Assembly: GCA_036297385.1 (NCBI GenBank)
Contig: JAXJLD010000117.1
Span: 1 to 64,000, forward strand
From: Ventricola sp036297385
GTDB taxonomy: Bacteria > Bacillota > Clostridia > Christensenellales > Aristaeellaceae
Direction of reading: 5' to 3'
DNA length: 64,000 nucleotides
The translations under genes and the position numbers were made by a program. The first letter of the stretch is position 1. Every line of letters begins with the position of its first letter. The notes under the pieces are model-generated. The model did no database searches and was not told the DNA's origin. It was given only the letters and a program-made list of their open reading frames with translations. Positions 51,326 through 59,114 of the stretch are shown here, one piece after another.

Positions 51326-52204
51326 ATGCGTGTCCGATTTCATCCCTGCTTGGCGCTGTATCTGGCCAGTATGGCGTTATTTTCATCATGGAGGTCGGTA
51401 TTTTGCGCAGCTTTTGCACTCCTTGTACATGAAGCAGGCCATGCTGCAGCTGGACTGCTCTTCAAAGAGCCTATTGCAGAAATTGAGCTGACACCCTTCG
51501 GCGGCGTGATGACCTATGCGCCAGGGGCAATCCCAAGCAAGGGACTGCGTGGCGCATTCCTGTCCGCAGCGGGGCCGTTGGGTAACGAACTGGGGATGTT
51601 GGGCGCTGCTGCCGCACATCGTTTGTTGGGCATGGAATGGACGCAAAACCTGATACTGGCAAACCTGACGATGCTGCTGCTCAATCTTCTGCCCGTATTG
51701 CCGCTCGACGGCGGGAGCATTGTATTCAGCATCGGTTACTATTTTTTCCATGCCGCCAAGTTAATCCGCTTTCTTTCTGTTTGTGGCGTGGCAGCCGGAT
51801 TGGGGCTTTGGCTGTTGGCGTTCTATGGACTGGCGAAGCTAGGCATAATCAACTGCTCGCTTCTGATCATCGGAGGATACATGATGATCTGTGCTGTGAA
51901 GAGCCGCAACATGATGCTGGCGCAAAACGTGTATGCCGTCGTGCAGGAACGGCAGGCAGAAATGCCGGAGGGCGTGCGCAGGATACAGCCCTTTAGCGTA
52001 GCGCCGGAAACGCGTGTACAGGCGCTCCTTGCGCCCATGGCACGCGTACCCTGCGCGGCGTTTGTCATCAAAGCCGCCGGAGAAACGCATATCCTGAGCG
52101 AACAGGAGGTCTGCCGAATGCTGCTCGCGCATCCATCACTCACGATCGAAGAGGCAATTGCCATTGAGCATGAAAAACCGGAGAAAATCCTGCTTTATCC
52201 TTGA
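51326..52204 (+). CDS. spoIVFB: SpoIVFB-like intramembrane M50 metalloprotease
   Basis: A 292-residue site-2-protease-type enzyme; in Bacillus SpoIVFB cleaves pro-sigma-K during sporulation. The zinc motif is HEAGH (H35, E36, H39) in the first transmembrane bundle, with the third ligand D128 in LLPVLPLDGG. About five or six membrane segments are followed by a C-terminal domain of roughly 90 residues resembling a single CBS unit (APMARVPCAAFVIKAAGETHILSEQEV). ATG 51326 lies one base after spoIVFA; the TTG at 51311 would add five residues. It ends the mre/rod/spo run. Confidence 0.9.
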   Translation: MRVRFHPCLALYLASMALFSSWRSVFCAAFALLVHEAGHAAAGLLFKEPIAEIELTPFGGVMTYAPGAIPSKGLRGAFLSAAGPLGNELGMLGAAAAHRLLGMEWTQNLILANLTMLLLNLLPVLPLDGGSIVFSIGYYFFHAAKLIRFLSVCGVAAGLGLWLLAFYGLAKLGIINCSLLIIGGYMMICAVKSRNMMLAQNVYAVVQERQAEMPEGVRRIQPFSVAPETRVQALLAPMARVPCAAFVIKAAGETHILSEQEVCRMLLAHPSLTIEEAIAIEHEKPEKILLYP

Positions 52205-52229
52205 AACATTGCCTTAGGTGAGCTACAAT
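52201..52229 (+). promoter_or_regulatory. Sigma-A promoter of the DEAD-box helicase gene
   Basis: TTGAAA (52201-52206), 17-bp spacer, TACAAT (52224-52229). The -35 overlaps the spoIVFB stop. Confidence 0.8.
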
Positions 52230-52265
52230 AGAAGAGAAATAATATGCAAGAGTGAGGATACAGTT

Positions 52266-53459
52266 GTGAGTGATACACAGCAAAATCAAAATGGGCATCC
52301 GCTTGTTCAAATGGGCATCAGCGACGAAGTTGTGCGTGCCTTTGACTGGATGGGCTTTACCAAGCTGACAGGCATACAGCAGAAGTGTATTCCATTGATG
52401 ATGGATGGACATGACGTAATTGCCATTGCACCGACGGGCACAGGCAAGACGTTAGGCTTTGGCATCCCGATGCTGGAATATGTCAATCTGGATGATTCGT
52501 CCGTGCAGGAGATCGTCCTCGCGCCGACGCGCGAGCTGGCACAGCAGATTGCCGACGAGCTATCCAACTTGGCGCACTACATCAAGGGCGCGAAAATCGC
52601 CGTAATTTATGGCGGACAGCCTTTTGGCAAGCAGATGAATGCGCTTGCCCGCAAGCCTCAGATTCTCGTGGCAACGCCGGGCCGACTGCTTGACCATATG
52701 CATCGCGGAAACATCAAGCTGTCTACCGTACATACGATGGTGCTTGACGAGGCGGACGAAATGCTCAAGATGGGCTTCATTCAGGACGTAGAGAAGATCA
52801 TCGAAAGCGCCGATCCGAACCGACAGCTCGTCATGTTCAGCGCAACCACCAATCAGGATGTGCTGACTGTTTCATGGAAATATCAGCACGATCCAATTGA
52901 GATCGTCGTGCAGGCCGATGCAGAGAATAAGCCGGATATCACACAGTACGTCATTGAATCCGACCAAAAGCAGAAGTATGAGCACCTGCTGTATCTGCTC
53001 GATTCTGATCAGTATAAACGCATCATGATCTTCTGCAACACGAAAGATATGACGTCGCGCCTGTGTGAGCGACTCAAGAAAGCGGGATACAACGCCGAGT
53101 GCCTGCATGGCGATGTACGCCAGTCCCAGCGCGATAAGGTTATGACCGGCTTCCGCAAAGGAAAGTTTGAAATCCTCGTGGCCACCGATGTGGCAGCGCG
53201 CGGCATCGACGTGGATGATGTAGAAGCGGTGTTCAATTACGATCTTCCGGATAAGCAGGAGTTTTACGTACACCGCATCGGTCGAACGGGACGCGCCAAG
53301 CGAGCAGGTGTGAGCTTCTCTTTCGTCAGCTTCCGAGACAGCATCCGCATGGACGAGATTCTCAAGTACACACACATTGCGCCGATTCAGCTTGTCTTTG
53401 ATGCGTTTGGCACGCTGTGTTACAAAGAAAGTGGAGAGCCGTTTCTGGAGAATGTTTGA
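52266..53459 (+). CDS. DEAD-box RNA helicase
   Basis: A 397-residue ATP-dependent RNA helicase consisting of the two RecA-like domains with almost no tail. Motifs: Q motif GIQQKCIP, I APTGTGKT, Ia APTRELAQQ, II VLDEADEML, III FSATT, V ATDVAARGID and VI HRIGRTGRAKRAG. The lack of a C-terminal RNA-binding extension separates it from DbpA and CsdA types. I start at GTG 52266 with TGAGGA upstream, because the promoter places transcription near 52236; in-frame codons further upstream lie before it. Confidence 0.93.
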   Translation: MSDTQQNQNGHPLVQMGISDEVVRAFDWMGFTKLTGIQQKCIPLMMDGHDVIAIAPTGTGKTLGFGIPMLEYVNLDDSSVQEIVLAPTRELAQQIADELSNLAHYIKGAKIAVIYGGQPFGKQMNALARKPQILVATPGRLLDHMHRGNIKLSTVHTMVLDEADEMLKMGFIQDVEKIIESADPNRQLVMFSATTNQDVLTVSWKYQHDPIEIVVQADAENKPDITQYVIESDQKQKYEHLLYLLDSDQYKRIMIFCNTKDMTSRLCERLKKAGYNAECLHGDVRQSQRDKVMTGFRKGKFEILVATDVAARGIDVDDVEAVFNYDLPDKQEFYVHRIGRTGRAKRAGVSFSFVSFRDSIRMDEILKYTHIAPIQLVFDAFGTLCYKESGEPFLENV

Positions 53460-53671
53460 TGTGCTTCTATCCTGAATCCGCTGATCTCACTGGGCATCAG
53501 CAGCGGAATCAGGATGCGCTCTTGGATCGGTTCGCTGGACAGCAGCTTGATGTGGGAAAGATTCTCCGAGCAGTCTATACGCTTGATGCTGGGGTGGTTT
53601 TCCAGAATGCCCTTAGCCTTTTCCAGAGCATCTGCCGGACCGTAGATCGTCAGCAATGTGCAGAATGTCAA
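53420..53671 (-). CDS. Small unknown protein, convergent with helicase gene
   Basis: An 83-residue protein starting at TTG with an excellent GGGAGG site 7 nt upstream. Predicted secondary structure alternates beta and alpha (CTLLTIYGPADALEKAKGIL, IKRIDCSE, LSHIKLL, IPLLMPSEISGFRIE), resembling a ferredoxin-like beta-alpha-beta fold. I do not recognise a family. Its last 40 bases overlap the 3' end of the helicase gene on the other strand. It shares an intergenic region with the divergent DUF1292 gene. It could be a small regulatory domain protein. Confidence 0.55.
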   Translation of the reverse strand: MTFCTLLTIYGPADALEKAKGILENHPSIKRIDCSENLSHIKLLSSEPIQERILIPLLMPSEISGFRIEAHQTFSRNGSPLSL

Positions 53672-53712
53672 GCTGATTCCTCCCTAAAAAGCAGAAATTC
53701 AATGAAAAAGGA

Positions 53713-53741
53713 TTGCACATCAGTTTTATTTATGATATGCT
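53713..53741 (+). promoter_or_regulatory. Probable promoter of the DUF1292 gene
   Basis: TTGCAC (53713-53718), 17-bp spacer, TATGCT (53736-53741). Confidence 0.55.
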
Positions 53742-53796
53742 ATGGACAGATACAGAGATACATTTGTATCGTATGACGAAAGCGAGGATATTAATC

Positions 53797-54093
53797 ATGG
53801 ATGATATGGAAATGATGGAGAACGACAACATTATCGTGCTGACCGATGAGGACGGCGTGGATGTTGAATTCGAATTCTGCGCTTCTGTGGAGTATGAAGG
53901 CAACGAGTACGTCGTGCTGCTTCCGACCGAGGACGATGACGGCGAAGTTGTGATTCTGCAGGTCATGGAAGATGAGAATGCGGATGAGGATGACGAAGCG
54001 ACCTATGTCGGTGTGGACGATGAGGACGTGCTTCAGGCCGTGTTTGAGATCTTCAAGGAGCAGGCCGGAGACGAGTTTGACTTTGAGGAGTAA
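53797..54093 (+). CDS. DUF1292 protein (YrzB-like)
   Basis: A 98-residue, very acidic protein of the DUF1292/UPF0473 family. The core is NIIVLTDEDGVDVEFEFCASVEYEGNEYVVLLPTEDDDGEVVILQV, followed by an Asp/Glu run and VLQAVFEIFKEQAGDEFDFEE. In B. subtilis the homologue yrzB follows ruvX. Here the free-standing copy lies 36 kb away from the RuvX-DUF1292 fusion and is monocistronic. ATG 53797 has GCGAGGA 8 nt upstream. Function unknown. Confidence 0.88.
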   Translation: MDDMEMMENDNIIVLTDEDGVDVEFEFCASVEYEGNEYVVLLPTEDDDGEVVILQVMEDENADEDDEATYVGVDDEDVLQAVFEIFKEQAGDEFDFEE

Positions 54094-54114
54094 TTGCTCA
54101 CATTCAAAAGCCAC

Positions 54115-54147
54115 AAAAAAGCGCACGGGTTTTCCGGCGCTTTTTTT
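54115..54147. terminator. Bidirectional terminator between DUF1292 gene and lexA
   Basis: AAAAAAGCGC…GCGCTTTTTTT with an inner CGGG/CCG pairing. A-run on one side and T-run on the other serve both convergent genes. Confidence 0.8.
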
Positions 54148-54198
54148 ATGGCTTTTTTATTGGGGAAGAAGGAACAAAAAGACCATAATAGGGCAACA

Positions 54199-54828
54199 TC
54201 AAAACCTGCGAAGCAGGCTGACAACCTTGCCCAGAATTTGAACAGAAGGGACGATGATCGGCTCCATCGCGTCGTTTTCCGGCTGTAAGCGAAAGTGACC
54301 GTTTTCCTTATAAAAGCGCTTAACCGTCGCATCATCCTCGACCAATGCAACGACGATTTCGCCGTTATGCGCATCCGGCTGTTTGCGAACGACGATATAA
54401 TCATCGTTGAAGATTCCCGCCTGAATCATGCTGTCCCCGCGCACGCGAAGGATAAAATGCTCGCCTTCGCCTACCAGATCCGCTGGGAGAAGCATCTGCT
54501 CATCGATCTGCTCCTCGGCCAGTATGGGCTGACCGGCCGCGACACGGCCCACCACCGGAACCGAACATACACGGCTGTCCTCCACAGCTCCTGCATAGGC
54601 AGGAGGGTGCGACAGCCCAATGGCGCGCGGCTTCATGGCATCCCGATGCAGCAACCCCTTTTTTTCCAGCCGCGTCAGATGGCCGTGTACTGTCGAGGTG
54701 GAACGCAAACCAACTGCCTCGCCGATTTCGCGAACAGAAGGCGGATATCCCCGCGTTTCGATAATCTCCTGAATGTAGGAGAGGATTTTAGTCTGCGTGT
54801 CGCCGCGCGGTCTTTGCTTGCCAGCCAT
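54199..54828 (-). CDS. lexA: LexA SOS repressor
   Basis: A 209-residue repressor of the DNA-damage response. The N-terminal winged helix (1-70) has YPPSVREIGEAVGLRSTSTVHGHL. The autocleavage site is A98-G99 in VGRVAAGQP, and the Ser-Lys dyad is S133 (GDSMIQAGIFNDDY) and K170 (DDATVKRFYK). Length is standard. ATG 54828 begins MAGKQRPRGD; upstream in-frame codons to 54861 lie over the promoter. It has its own promoter with an SOS box upstream, shared with the divergent gene. Confidence 0.96.
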   Translation of the reverse strand: MAGKQRPRGDTQTKILSYIQEIIETRGYPPSVREIGEAVGLRSTSTVHGHLTRLEKKGLLHRDAMKPRAIGLSHPPAYAGAVEDSRVCSVPVVGRVAAGQPILAEEQIDEQMLLPADLVGEGEHFILRVRGDSMIQAGIFNDDYIVVRKQPDAHNGEIVVALVEDDATVKRFYKENGHFRLQPENDAMEPIIVPSVQILGKVVSLLRRF

Positions 54829-54859
54829 AGTCGTCACAGCCTTTCTGATGATTCGATTC

Positions 54860-54889
54860 ATTATAGCATAAATTCTGTGCGAAAATCAA
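54860..54889 (-). promoter_or_regulatory. Promoter of lexA
   Basis: On the minus strand TTGATT (54884-54889), an 18-bp spacer and TATAAT (54860-54865) with an extended -10 TG. Confidence 0.75.
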
Positions 54890-54896
54890 GAAAAAT

Positions 54897-54910
54897 CAAA
54901 CAGACGTTCT
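54897..54910. promoter_or_regulatory. LexA-binding SOS box
   Basis: CAAACAGACGTTCT matches the Firmicutes consensus CGAAC-RNRY-GTTYC at 12 of 14 positions. It lies immediately upstream of the lexA -35 and 10 bp upstream of the divergent -35 at 54921, so it could control both directions. Confidence 0.7.
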
Positions 54911-54920
54911 CATATTGCGC

Positions 54921-54949
54921 TTGAATCCCAGCGGGATGCGTGCTATAAT
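54921..54949 (+). promoter_or_regulatory. Sigma-A promoter of the Cys-rich/GNAT operon
   Basis: TTGAAT (54921-54926), 17-bp spacer, TATAAT (54944-54949), extended by TG at -14. Confidence 0.85.
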
Positions 54950-54985
54950 AGGCCCCAAAATGGAAAGAAATAGGGGAGATTGGCT

Positions 54986-55186
54986 GTGGAAAGAATCCGC
55001 TGTGTGCTTTATGATCGGGAGTGTATCGAATGCGGAGAATGCAATCGGTGCGACCTGGACCCAACAAAAATCTGCGATAACTGCAAAAAGTGTATTGGGC
55101 TGGATAACAGCATGGAATATCGCGCAATCAAAATCGACGGCATCATTGACGAAACCATGAATCCTGACGAATACCTCGACGATTGA
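54986..55186 (+). CDS. Cys-rich 66-residue protein
   Basis: A small protein with seven cysteines in its first half: CVLY, then CIECGECNRCDLDPTKICDN and CKKC. Paired CxxC units of this type bind zinc or an iron-sulfur cluster. The second half (GLDNSMEYRAIKIDGIIDETMNPDEYLDD) is acidic. It starts at GTG 54986, seven bases after AGGGGAG, under a strong promoter next to the SOS box. I know it only as a conserved-looking small clostridial-type protein without an assigned function. A GNAT gene follows after 23 bp. Confidence 0.7.
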   Translation: MERIRCVLYDRECIECGECNRCDLDPTKICDNCKKCIGLDNSMEYRAIKIDGIIDETMNPDEYLDD

Positions 55187-55209
55187 CGAATCAAAGGAGG
55201 GCAGGAGAG

Positions 55210-55767
55210 ATGACGCATCAGGGTACGCAAAGGCTGGAAACAGATAGATTGGTTTTAAGGCGATTTACAGAGGATGATGCTGCATCCATGTATCGAAACT
55301 GGGCGGCAGATGAAGATGTTACAAAGTACCTGACATGGCCACCTCATGCCAATCTTGAAGTGAGCCGATCAATCGTGAAACAATGGCTTCATGCCTATGA
55401 AAGCGAGCGATACTACCATTGGGCGATTGTATTGAAGTGCATTGACGAACCTATCGGGGGCATCTCTGTTGTGCGCATGGACGAAGAAGCTTCTGTCGCA
55501 GAAATCGGCTATTGTATCGGAAAGAACTGGTGGCATCAGGGCATTACTTCGGAAGCGCTGAAAGCCGTCATAGGGTTTCTCTTTGATCAAGCCGATGTCC
55601 ATCATATCCAGTGCAGGCATGATCCACGAAATCCGAACTCTGGCAAGGTTATGAAGAAATGCGGCATGAAGTACAAAGAGACTCTGATCAATGCCGACAA
55701 GAACAACCAAGGCATCTGTGACGTTTGCTGTTACGAAATCAACAGTCCAAGTATTGACATCAATTAA
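55210..55767 (+). CDS. GNAT-family N-acetyltransferase (RimJ/RimL type)
   Basis: A 185-residue acetyltransferase. The fold markers are LETDRLVLRRFTEDDAASMYRNWAADEDVTKYL at the N terminus, EIGYCIGKNWWHQGITSEALKAVIGFLF (acetyl-CoA binding) and HDPRNPNSGKVMKKCGMKYKETL. The substrate cannot be inferred; RimJ/RimL relatives modify ribosomal protein N termini, others amino groups of small molecules. ATG 55210 follows AAAGGAGGGCAGG. It is probably co-transcribed with the Cys-rich gene. Confidence 0.87.
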   Translation: MTHQGTQRLETDRLVLRRFTEDDAASMYRNWAADEDVTKYLTWPPHANLEVSRSIVKQWLHAYESERYYHWAIVLKCIDEPIGGISVVRMDEEASVAEIGYCIGKNWWHQGITSEALKAVIGFLFDQADVHHIQCRHDPRNPNSGKVMKKCGMKYKETLINADKNNQGICDVCCYEINSPSIDIN

Positions 55768-55769
55768 AG

Positions 55770-55812
55770 AAAGCATCAGGAAGTATTTTCGACATCTTCC
55801 TGATGCTTTTAT
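55770..55812. terminator. Bidirectional terminator between GNAT and recombinase genes
   Basis: Perfect 13-bp stem AAGCATCAGGAAG / CTTCCTGATGCTT with a 12-nt loop and A/T runs on both sides. Confidence 0.88.
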
Positions 55813-55822
55813 ATTCTGATAT

Positions 55823-56944
55823 TTATTCCTGATGATCCTGAGCAGAAAATGATTCGCCATGCGGTACAGCATCATCCCGCAGCACCGTTTTTTGTGCTGC
55901 CAACCTCCGGTGATCTTCCGAAATGGCTGCATAGTGTTTGCGAGTAGTATTCACATCAGAATGTCCCAGCACATCGGCCACCAAGTAGATATCTCCGGTT
56001 TCCCGATATAGATTGGTGCCGAATGTACTACGCAGCTTATGCGGACTGATCTTCTTTTTGAGCGGCGCGGCAATAGCAGCATACTTTTTAACCATGTTTT
56101 CAACAGCACGCTGCGTTATACGCCTGCGCTGGATGGACAAAAAGAAAGCGTTTTCATGGCCGGGGAGCGCTTCGATTTGCCGACGTTCTTCCAGATAATC
56201 TTTGAGCGCTTCCGCAACTTCATCAGACAGGTACAAAATAACTTCCTTGCCGCCTTTGCGCGTAACGACGAAAGCATTTTGCTCAAAATCAAAATCGTCG
56301 ATGTTTAGCCCGACGCATTCGCTGATTCGGATTCCCGTGCCCAGAAACAGGGAAAGCATCGCCAGATCGCGTTTGGCAGTCACACGATGGTATTTTCGAT
56401 AGGTCTTAGGCAAGGACTGTCCGCTCTCGGCAACATCCAGAATCCGAGCGACCTCGTCTACATCCAAGCGAATGATCGCACGCTCATGAAGCTTGGGCAG
56501 CGGCACAAGAGAAGCTGTATTGCTGTCGATATAACCATCGGAGAACAGGAATTTGTAGAATGCACGCAGGGAAGCGTATTTTCGCTTGATCCCGTATTCG
56601 TGATTGCTGATTTCGCGAGAGGATATCTGGCCATCTTCAAGCTCTTCATTTTTGACGTAGAGAGAGAGATAGCGTGCATAGCGCTCCAAATCCTGTTTGG
56701 TGACATTCTGAATGTCTTCAACCGTGAACTGTTCAATCGGCTTTCCGGAAAACTTGGGAAGTTCATCGGACAGATACTGAAAGAATAGCTTGAGATCATA
56801 GGCGTAGCTCAAGCGAGTAAGCGGGCTAGTCTGCTGTTCGATAGCAATGAAATAATCAGAGCAGATCTCCGGCAGCTCGCGAAGAAGCTCGCGCAGCCGC
56901 TTGGTACGGCGGATATCAGCTTGATCGTGGTATTCGTTCGCCAT
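55823..56944 (-). CDS. Tyrosine recombinase (XerC/XerD-like)
   Basis: A 373-residue integrase. An N-terminal SAM-like core-binding domain (about 25-150) is followed by a catalytic domain with R206 (GTGIRISE), a beta-hairpin Lys in RKGGK, H302-x-x-R305 (HKLRSTFG), H328 (LGHSDVNTT) and Y338. All catalytic residues are present. It is about 70 residues longer than XerC/D, mainly at the N terminus and in the linker. It resembles the chromosomal Xer-type recombinases of Clostridia rather than a phage integrase; no phage genes or att sites are nearby. ATG 56944 follows AAAGGAA by 7 nt. Confidence 0.88.
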   Translation of the reverse strand: MANEYHDQADIRRTKRLRELLRELPEICSDYFIAIEQQTSPLTRLSYAYDLKLFFQYLSDELPKFSGKPIEQFTVEDIQNVTKQDLERYARYLSLYVKNEELEDGQISSREISNHEYGIKRKYASLRAFYKFLFSDGYIDSNTASLVPLPKLHERAIIRLDVDEVARILDVAESGQSLPKTYRKYHRVTAKRDLAMLSLFLGTGIRISECVGLNIDDFDFEQNAFVVTRKGGKEVILYLSDEVAEALKDYLEERRQIEALPGHENAFFLSIQRRRITQRAVENMVKKYAAIAAPLKKKISPHKLRSTFGTNLYRETGDIYLVADVLGHSDVNTTRKHYAAISEDHRRLAAQKTVLRDDAVPHGESFSAQDHQE

Positions 56945-56963
56945 AGGCACGTTCCTTTCTCAT

Positions 56964-56995
56964 AGACTTCGTAAAACCTGCGTTTCGCGAAGTCT
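56964..56995. repeat. Inverted repeat upstream of the recombinase gene
   Basis: AGACTTCG (56964-56971) and CGAAGTCT (56988-56995) are perfect inverted arms; a third copy AGACTTC follows at 57001. The spacer holds AAAACCTGCGTTTC (56973-56986), which resembles an SOS box at 11 of 14 positions. It could be an operator or a leader hairpin for the minus-strand recombinase gene. Confidence 0.45.
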
Positions 56996-57037
56996 ACAAA
57001 AGACTTCCCCCTACATCATTTCTTCACGAAATCCAGC

Positions 57038-57481
57038 TCATTTACCTCGATGCTCTCGGATCTGCCCGGTTGCCAATTCGTCACAGCGATTGTTCCACTT
57101 GTTGTCAGCGTGTCCTTTGACTTTTACAATCGTCACTTGGTGCGGCTGCATGACGGTTAGCAGCCATTTCCAAAGATCCTGATTTTCAACCGGCTTTTTT
57201 GAGGCGTTCTTCCAGCCATTGCGCTGCCAGCCGTCAATCCATTTTTTGGAAAATGCGTTAACCAGATACGCCGAGTCCGAGTACAGCGTCACGTTACACG
57301 GCTGCTTAAGCGCCGTAAATCCCTGCACGGCAGCAAACAGCTCCATGCGGTTGTTGGTGGTTTCCGGCATATAGCCGGAGATTTCTTTGATGTGTTCGCC
57401 AAACATCAGCACGGTTCCCCAGCCACCCGGCCCCGGATTGCCGGAGCAAGCGCCGTCCGTATACATCAGAATATCCTTCAA
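57038..57481 (-). CDS. rnhA: Ribonuclease HI
   Basis: A 147-residue enzyme that cleaves the RNA strand of RNA-DNA hybrids. The DEDD residues are seen in MYTDGACSGNPGPGGWG, NNRMELFAAVQG, LYSDSAYLV and the C-terminal CDELA, with the catalytic His in VKGHADNKWNNRCDELA. The basic handle region (KKWIDGWQRNGWKNASKKP) is present, so it is the E. coli-like substrate-binding form. It lies 46 bp after proC on the same strand. Confidence 0.95.
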   Translation of the reverse strand: MKDILMYTDGACSGNPGPGGWGTVLMFGEHIKEISGYMPETTNNRMELFAAVQGFTALKQPCNVTLYSDSAYLVNAFSKKWIDGWQRNGWKNASKKPVENQDLWKWLLTVMQPHQVTIVKVKGHADNKWNNRCDELATGQIREHRGK

Positions 57482-57527
57482 GTCTGCAACCCCAAATCCA
57501 AATTATAATATAACATTAGCCTGAATA

Positions 57528-58322
57528 TTATTTTGAAAGCTTAGCAGTCTTTTCGATGGTTGCGGCAAGCGCATCCATAACAGCAGCGCGCATACCGCCT
57601 TTTTCAAGCGCATATACGCCTTCAATGGTGGTTCCACCCGGCGAGCAGACTGCGTCTTTTAGCTTTCCGGGATGCTCGCCGGTCTCCTGTACCATCTTTG
57701 CTGCACCGATTAGCGTCTGTGCAGCAAGCTCGTAGGCCAGCGCACGCGGCACGCCATATCGAACGCCGCCATCTGCAAGGGCCTCAATAAACTGATAAAC
57801 AAAAGCAGGCCCGCAGCCATTGATGCTTGTCGCCGCGACAAAGACGTGTTCTTCCACCTGAGCCACTTTTCCGCCCGCAGTAAAGACCGACTTGGCAAAG
57901 GCAAATTCCTCTTCCGTGCAGCGGCAATGGCTGCACAGCAGGCTCATGCCCTCTCCGACAGCCAGCGGCGTATTCGGCATCACGCGGACGAAGTGCGTGC
58001 TTTGCGGAAATGCCGCTTCCAGCATCTCGTACGTCCAGCCAGCAATGATGGAAATCACCATTTTTCCGGAAAGATCTTCGTAAATCTCTCGGATCACCTG
58101 TGCAGCATAAACGGGCTTTACGGCCAGCAAAATGCAGTCACAAGCACGAACCAATTCGGGATTGCTGTCCATCACCTGAACCCCCTGTGCTGCAAAGCGT
58201 GCGCAGAGCTCCGGCATTTTGTCCGTTACCGCAATTTCATCAGGCGACAGACCGCCATTTTTCAAAACGCCAGTAAGAATCGCAGACCCCATATTGCCTG
58301 CGCCGATAAAACCAAGCTTCAT
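57528..58322 (-). CDS. proC: Pyrroline-5-carboxylate reductase
   Basis: A 264-residue NAD(P)H-dependent enzyme for the last step of proline synthesis. The Rossmann motif LGFIGAGNMGSAIL is at the N terminus. VRVMPNTPLAVGEGMS and the C-terminal TSINGCGPAFVYQFIEALADGGV signature are intact, as is VCSPGGTTIEG. Start ATG 58322 has AGGAGGG. It lies downstream of the upp terminator, and no clear promoter is seen in the 65-bp gap, so readthrough or a weak promoter is possible. Confidence 0.95.
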   Translation of the reverse strand: MKLGFIGAGNMGSAILTGVLKNGGLSPDEIAVTDKMPELCARFAAQGVQVMDSNPELVRACDCILLAVKPVYAAQVIREIYEDLSGKMVISIIAGWTYEMLEAAFPQSTHFVRVMPNTPLAVGEGMSLLCSHCRCTEEEFAFAKSVFTAGGKVAQVEEHVFVAATSINGCGPAFVYQFIEALADGGVRYGVPRALAYELAAQTLIGAAKMVQETGEHPGKLKDAVCSPGGTTIEGVYALEKGGMRAAVMDALAATIEKTAKLSK

Positions 58323-58387
58323 CAGGAAACCCTCCTTGTCACCGTTTGGATGTTTGATTTAGGCAAATCCTTTGAGAAGGACGGCAG

Positions 58388-58430
58388 AAAAAAGCGCCGC
58401 CGACGCAGCATATGCCGCAGTCGGTGGCGC
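58388..58430 (-). terminator. Intrinsic terminator of upp
   Basis: On the minus strand GCGCCACCGAC…GTCGGCGGCGC with an inner GC-rich pairing, followed by six T residues. Confidence 0.85.
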
Positions 58431-58435
58431 GGATT

Positions 58436-59065
58436 TTACTTCGTGCCGAAAAGACGATCTCCGGCGTCGCCCAGACCCGGGATGATGTAGCCATTGTCAT
58501 TCAGCTTCTCATCCATCGCCGCTACATAGATGTTAACATCCGGATGGTCTTCCTGCACGCGGCGAGTGCCTTCGGGCGCGGCGATCAGGCAGACCAGCTT
58601 GATGTGCTTGCAGCCGCGGCGCTTGAGGAAGCCGATGGCCGCGGAGGCAGAACCGCCCGTCGCCAGCATCGGATCAACCAGAAGGATTTCGCGCTCACCG
58701 CAATCCTCCGGCAACTTACAATAATACTCCACCGGCTCCAGCGTTTCCGGGTCGCGATACAGGCCGATGTGGCCAACCTTTGCAGACGGAACCAAGCTCA
58801 TGATGCCGTCCACCATGCCCAGGCCAGCGCGCAGAATCGGCACAATAGCCAGCTTTTTGCCGGCGATCACCTTGGTCTGCGCACGGCAGATCGGCGTCTC
58901 AATTTCGATTTCACGCAGAGGCAAATCACGAGTAACCTCATAGGCCATCAACATGGAAATCTCATTAAGCAGCTCACGGAATTCCTTCGTGCCCGTCTCC
59001 TTATCTCTCATCAGGGATACCTTATGCTGAATCAGCGGATGATCCATTACAAGAACCTTTGCCAT
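58436..59065 (-). CDS. upp: Uracil phosphoribosyltransferase
   Basis: A 209-residue pyrimidine-salvage enzyme that makes UMP from uracil and PRPP. Recognised by VLVMDHPLIQHKVSLMRDKETGTKEFREL at the N terminus, the PRPP loop LLVDPMLATGGSA and the C-terminal YIIPGLGDAGDRLFGTK, which is the uracil-binding end. ATG 59065 follows AAAGGAGGA. It has its own promoter and terminator. Confidence 0.97.
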   Translation of the reverse strand: MAKVLVMDHPLIQHKVSLMRDKETGTKEFRELLNEISMLMAYEVTRDLPLREIEIETPICRAQTKVIAGKKLAIVPILRAGLGMVDGIMSLVPSAKVGHIGLYRDPETLEPVEYYCKLPEDCGEREILLVDPMLATGGSASAAIGFLKRRGCKHIKLVCLIAAPEGTRRVQEDHPDVNIYVAAMDEKLNDNGYIIPGLGDAGDRLFGTK

Positions 59066-59114
59066 AATATCCTCCTTTGTGCGGCATTCTGTCGCCGCAG
59101 GGCTCATTTGTTTC

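Noticed and set aside
55823..56944. Prophage or integrative element around the tyrosine recombinase
   Set aside because: No phage or conjugation genes, no direct repeats resembling att sites and no tRNA gene nearby; neighbours are housekeeping genes.
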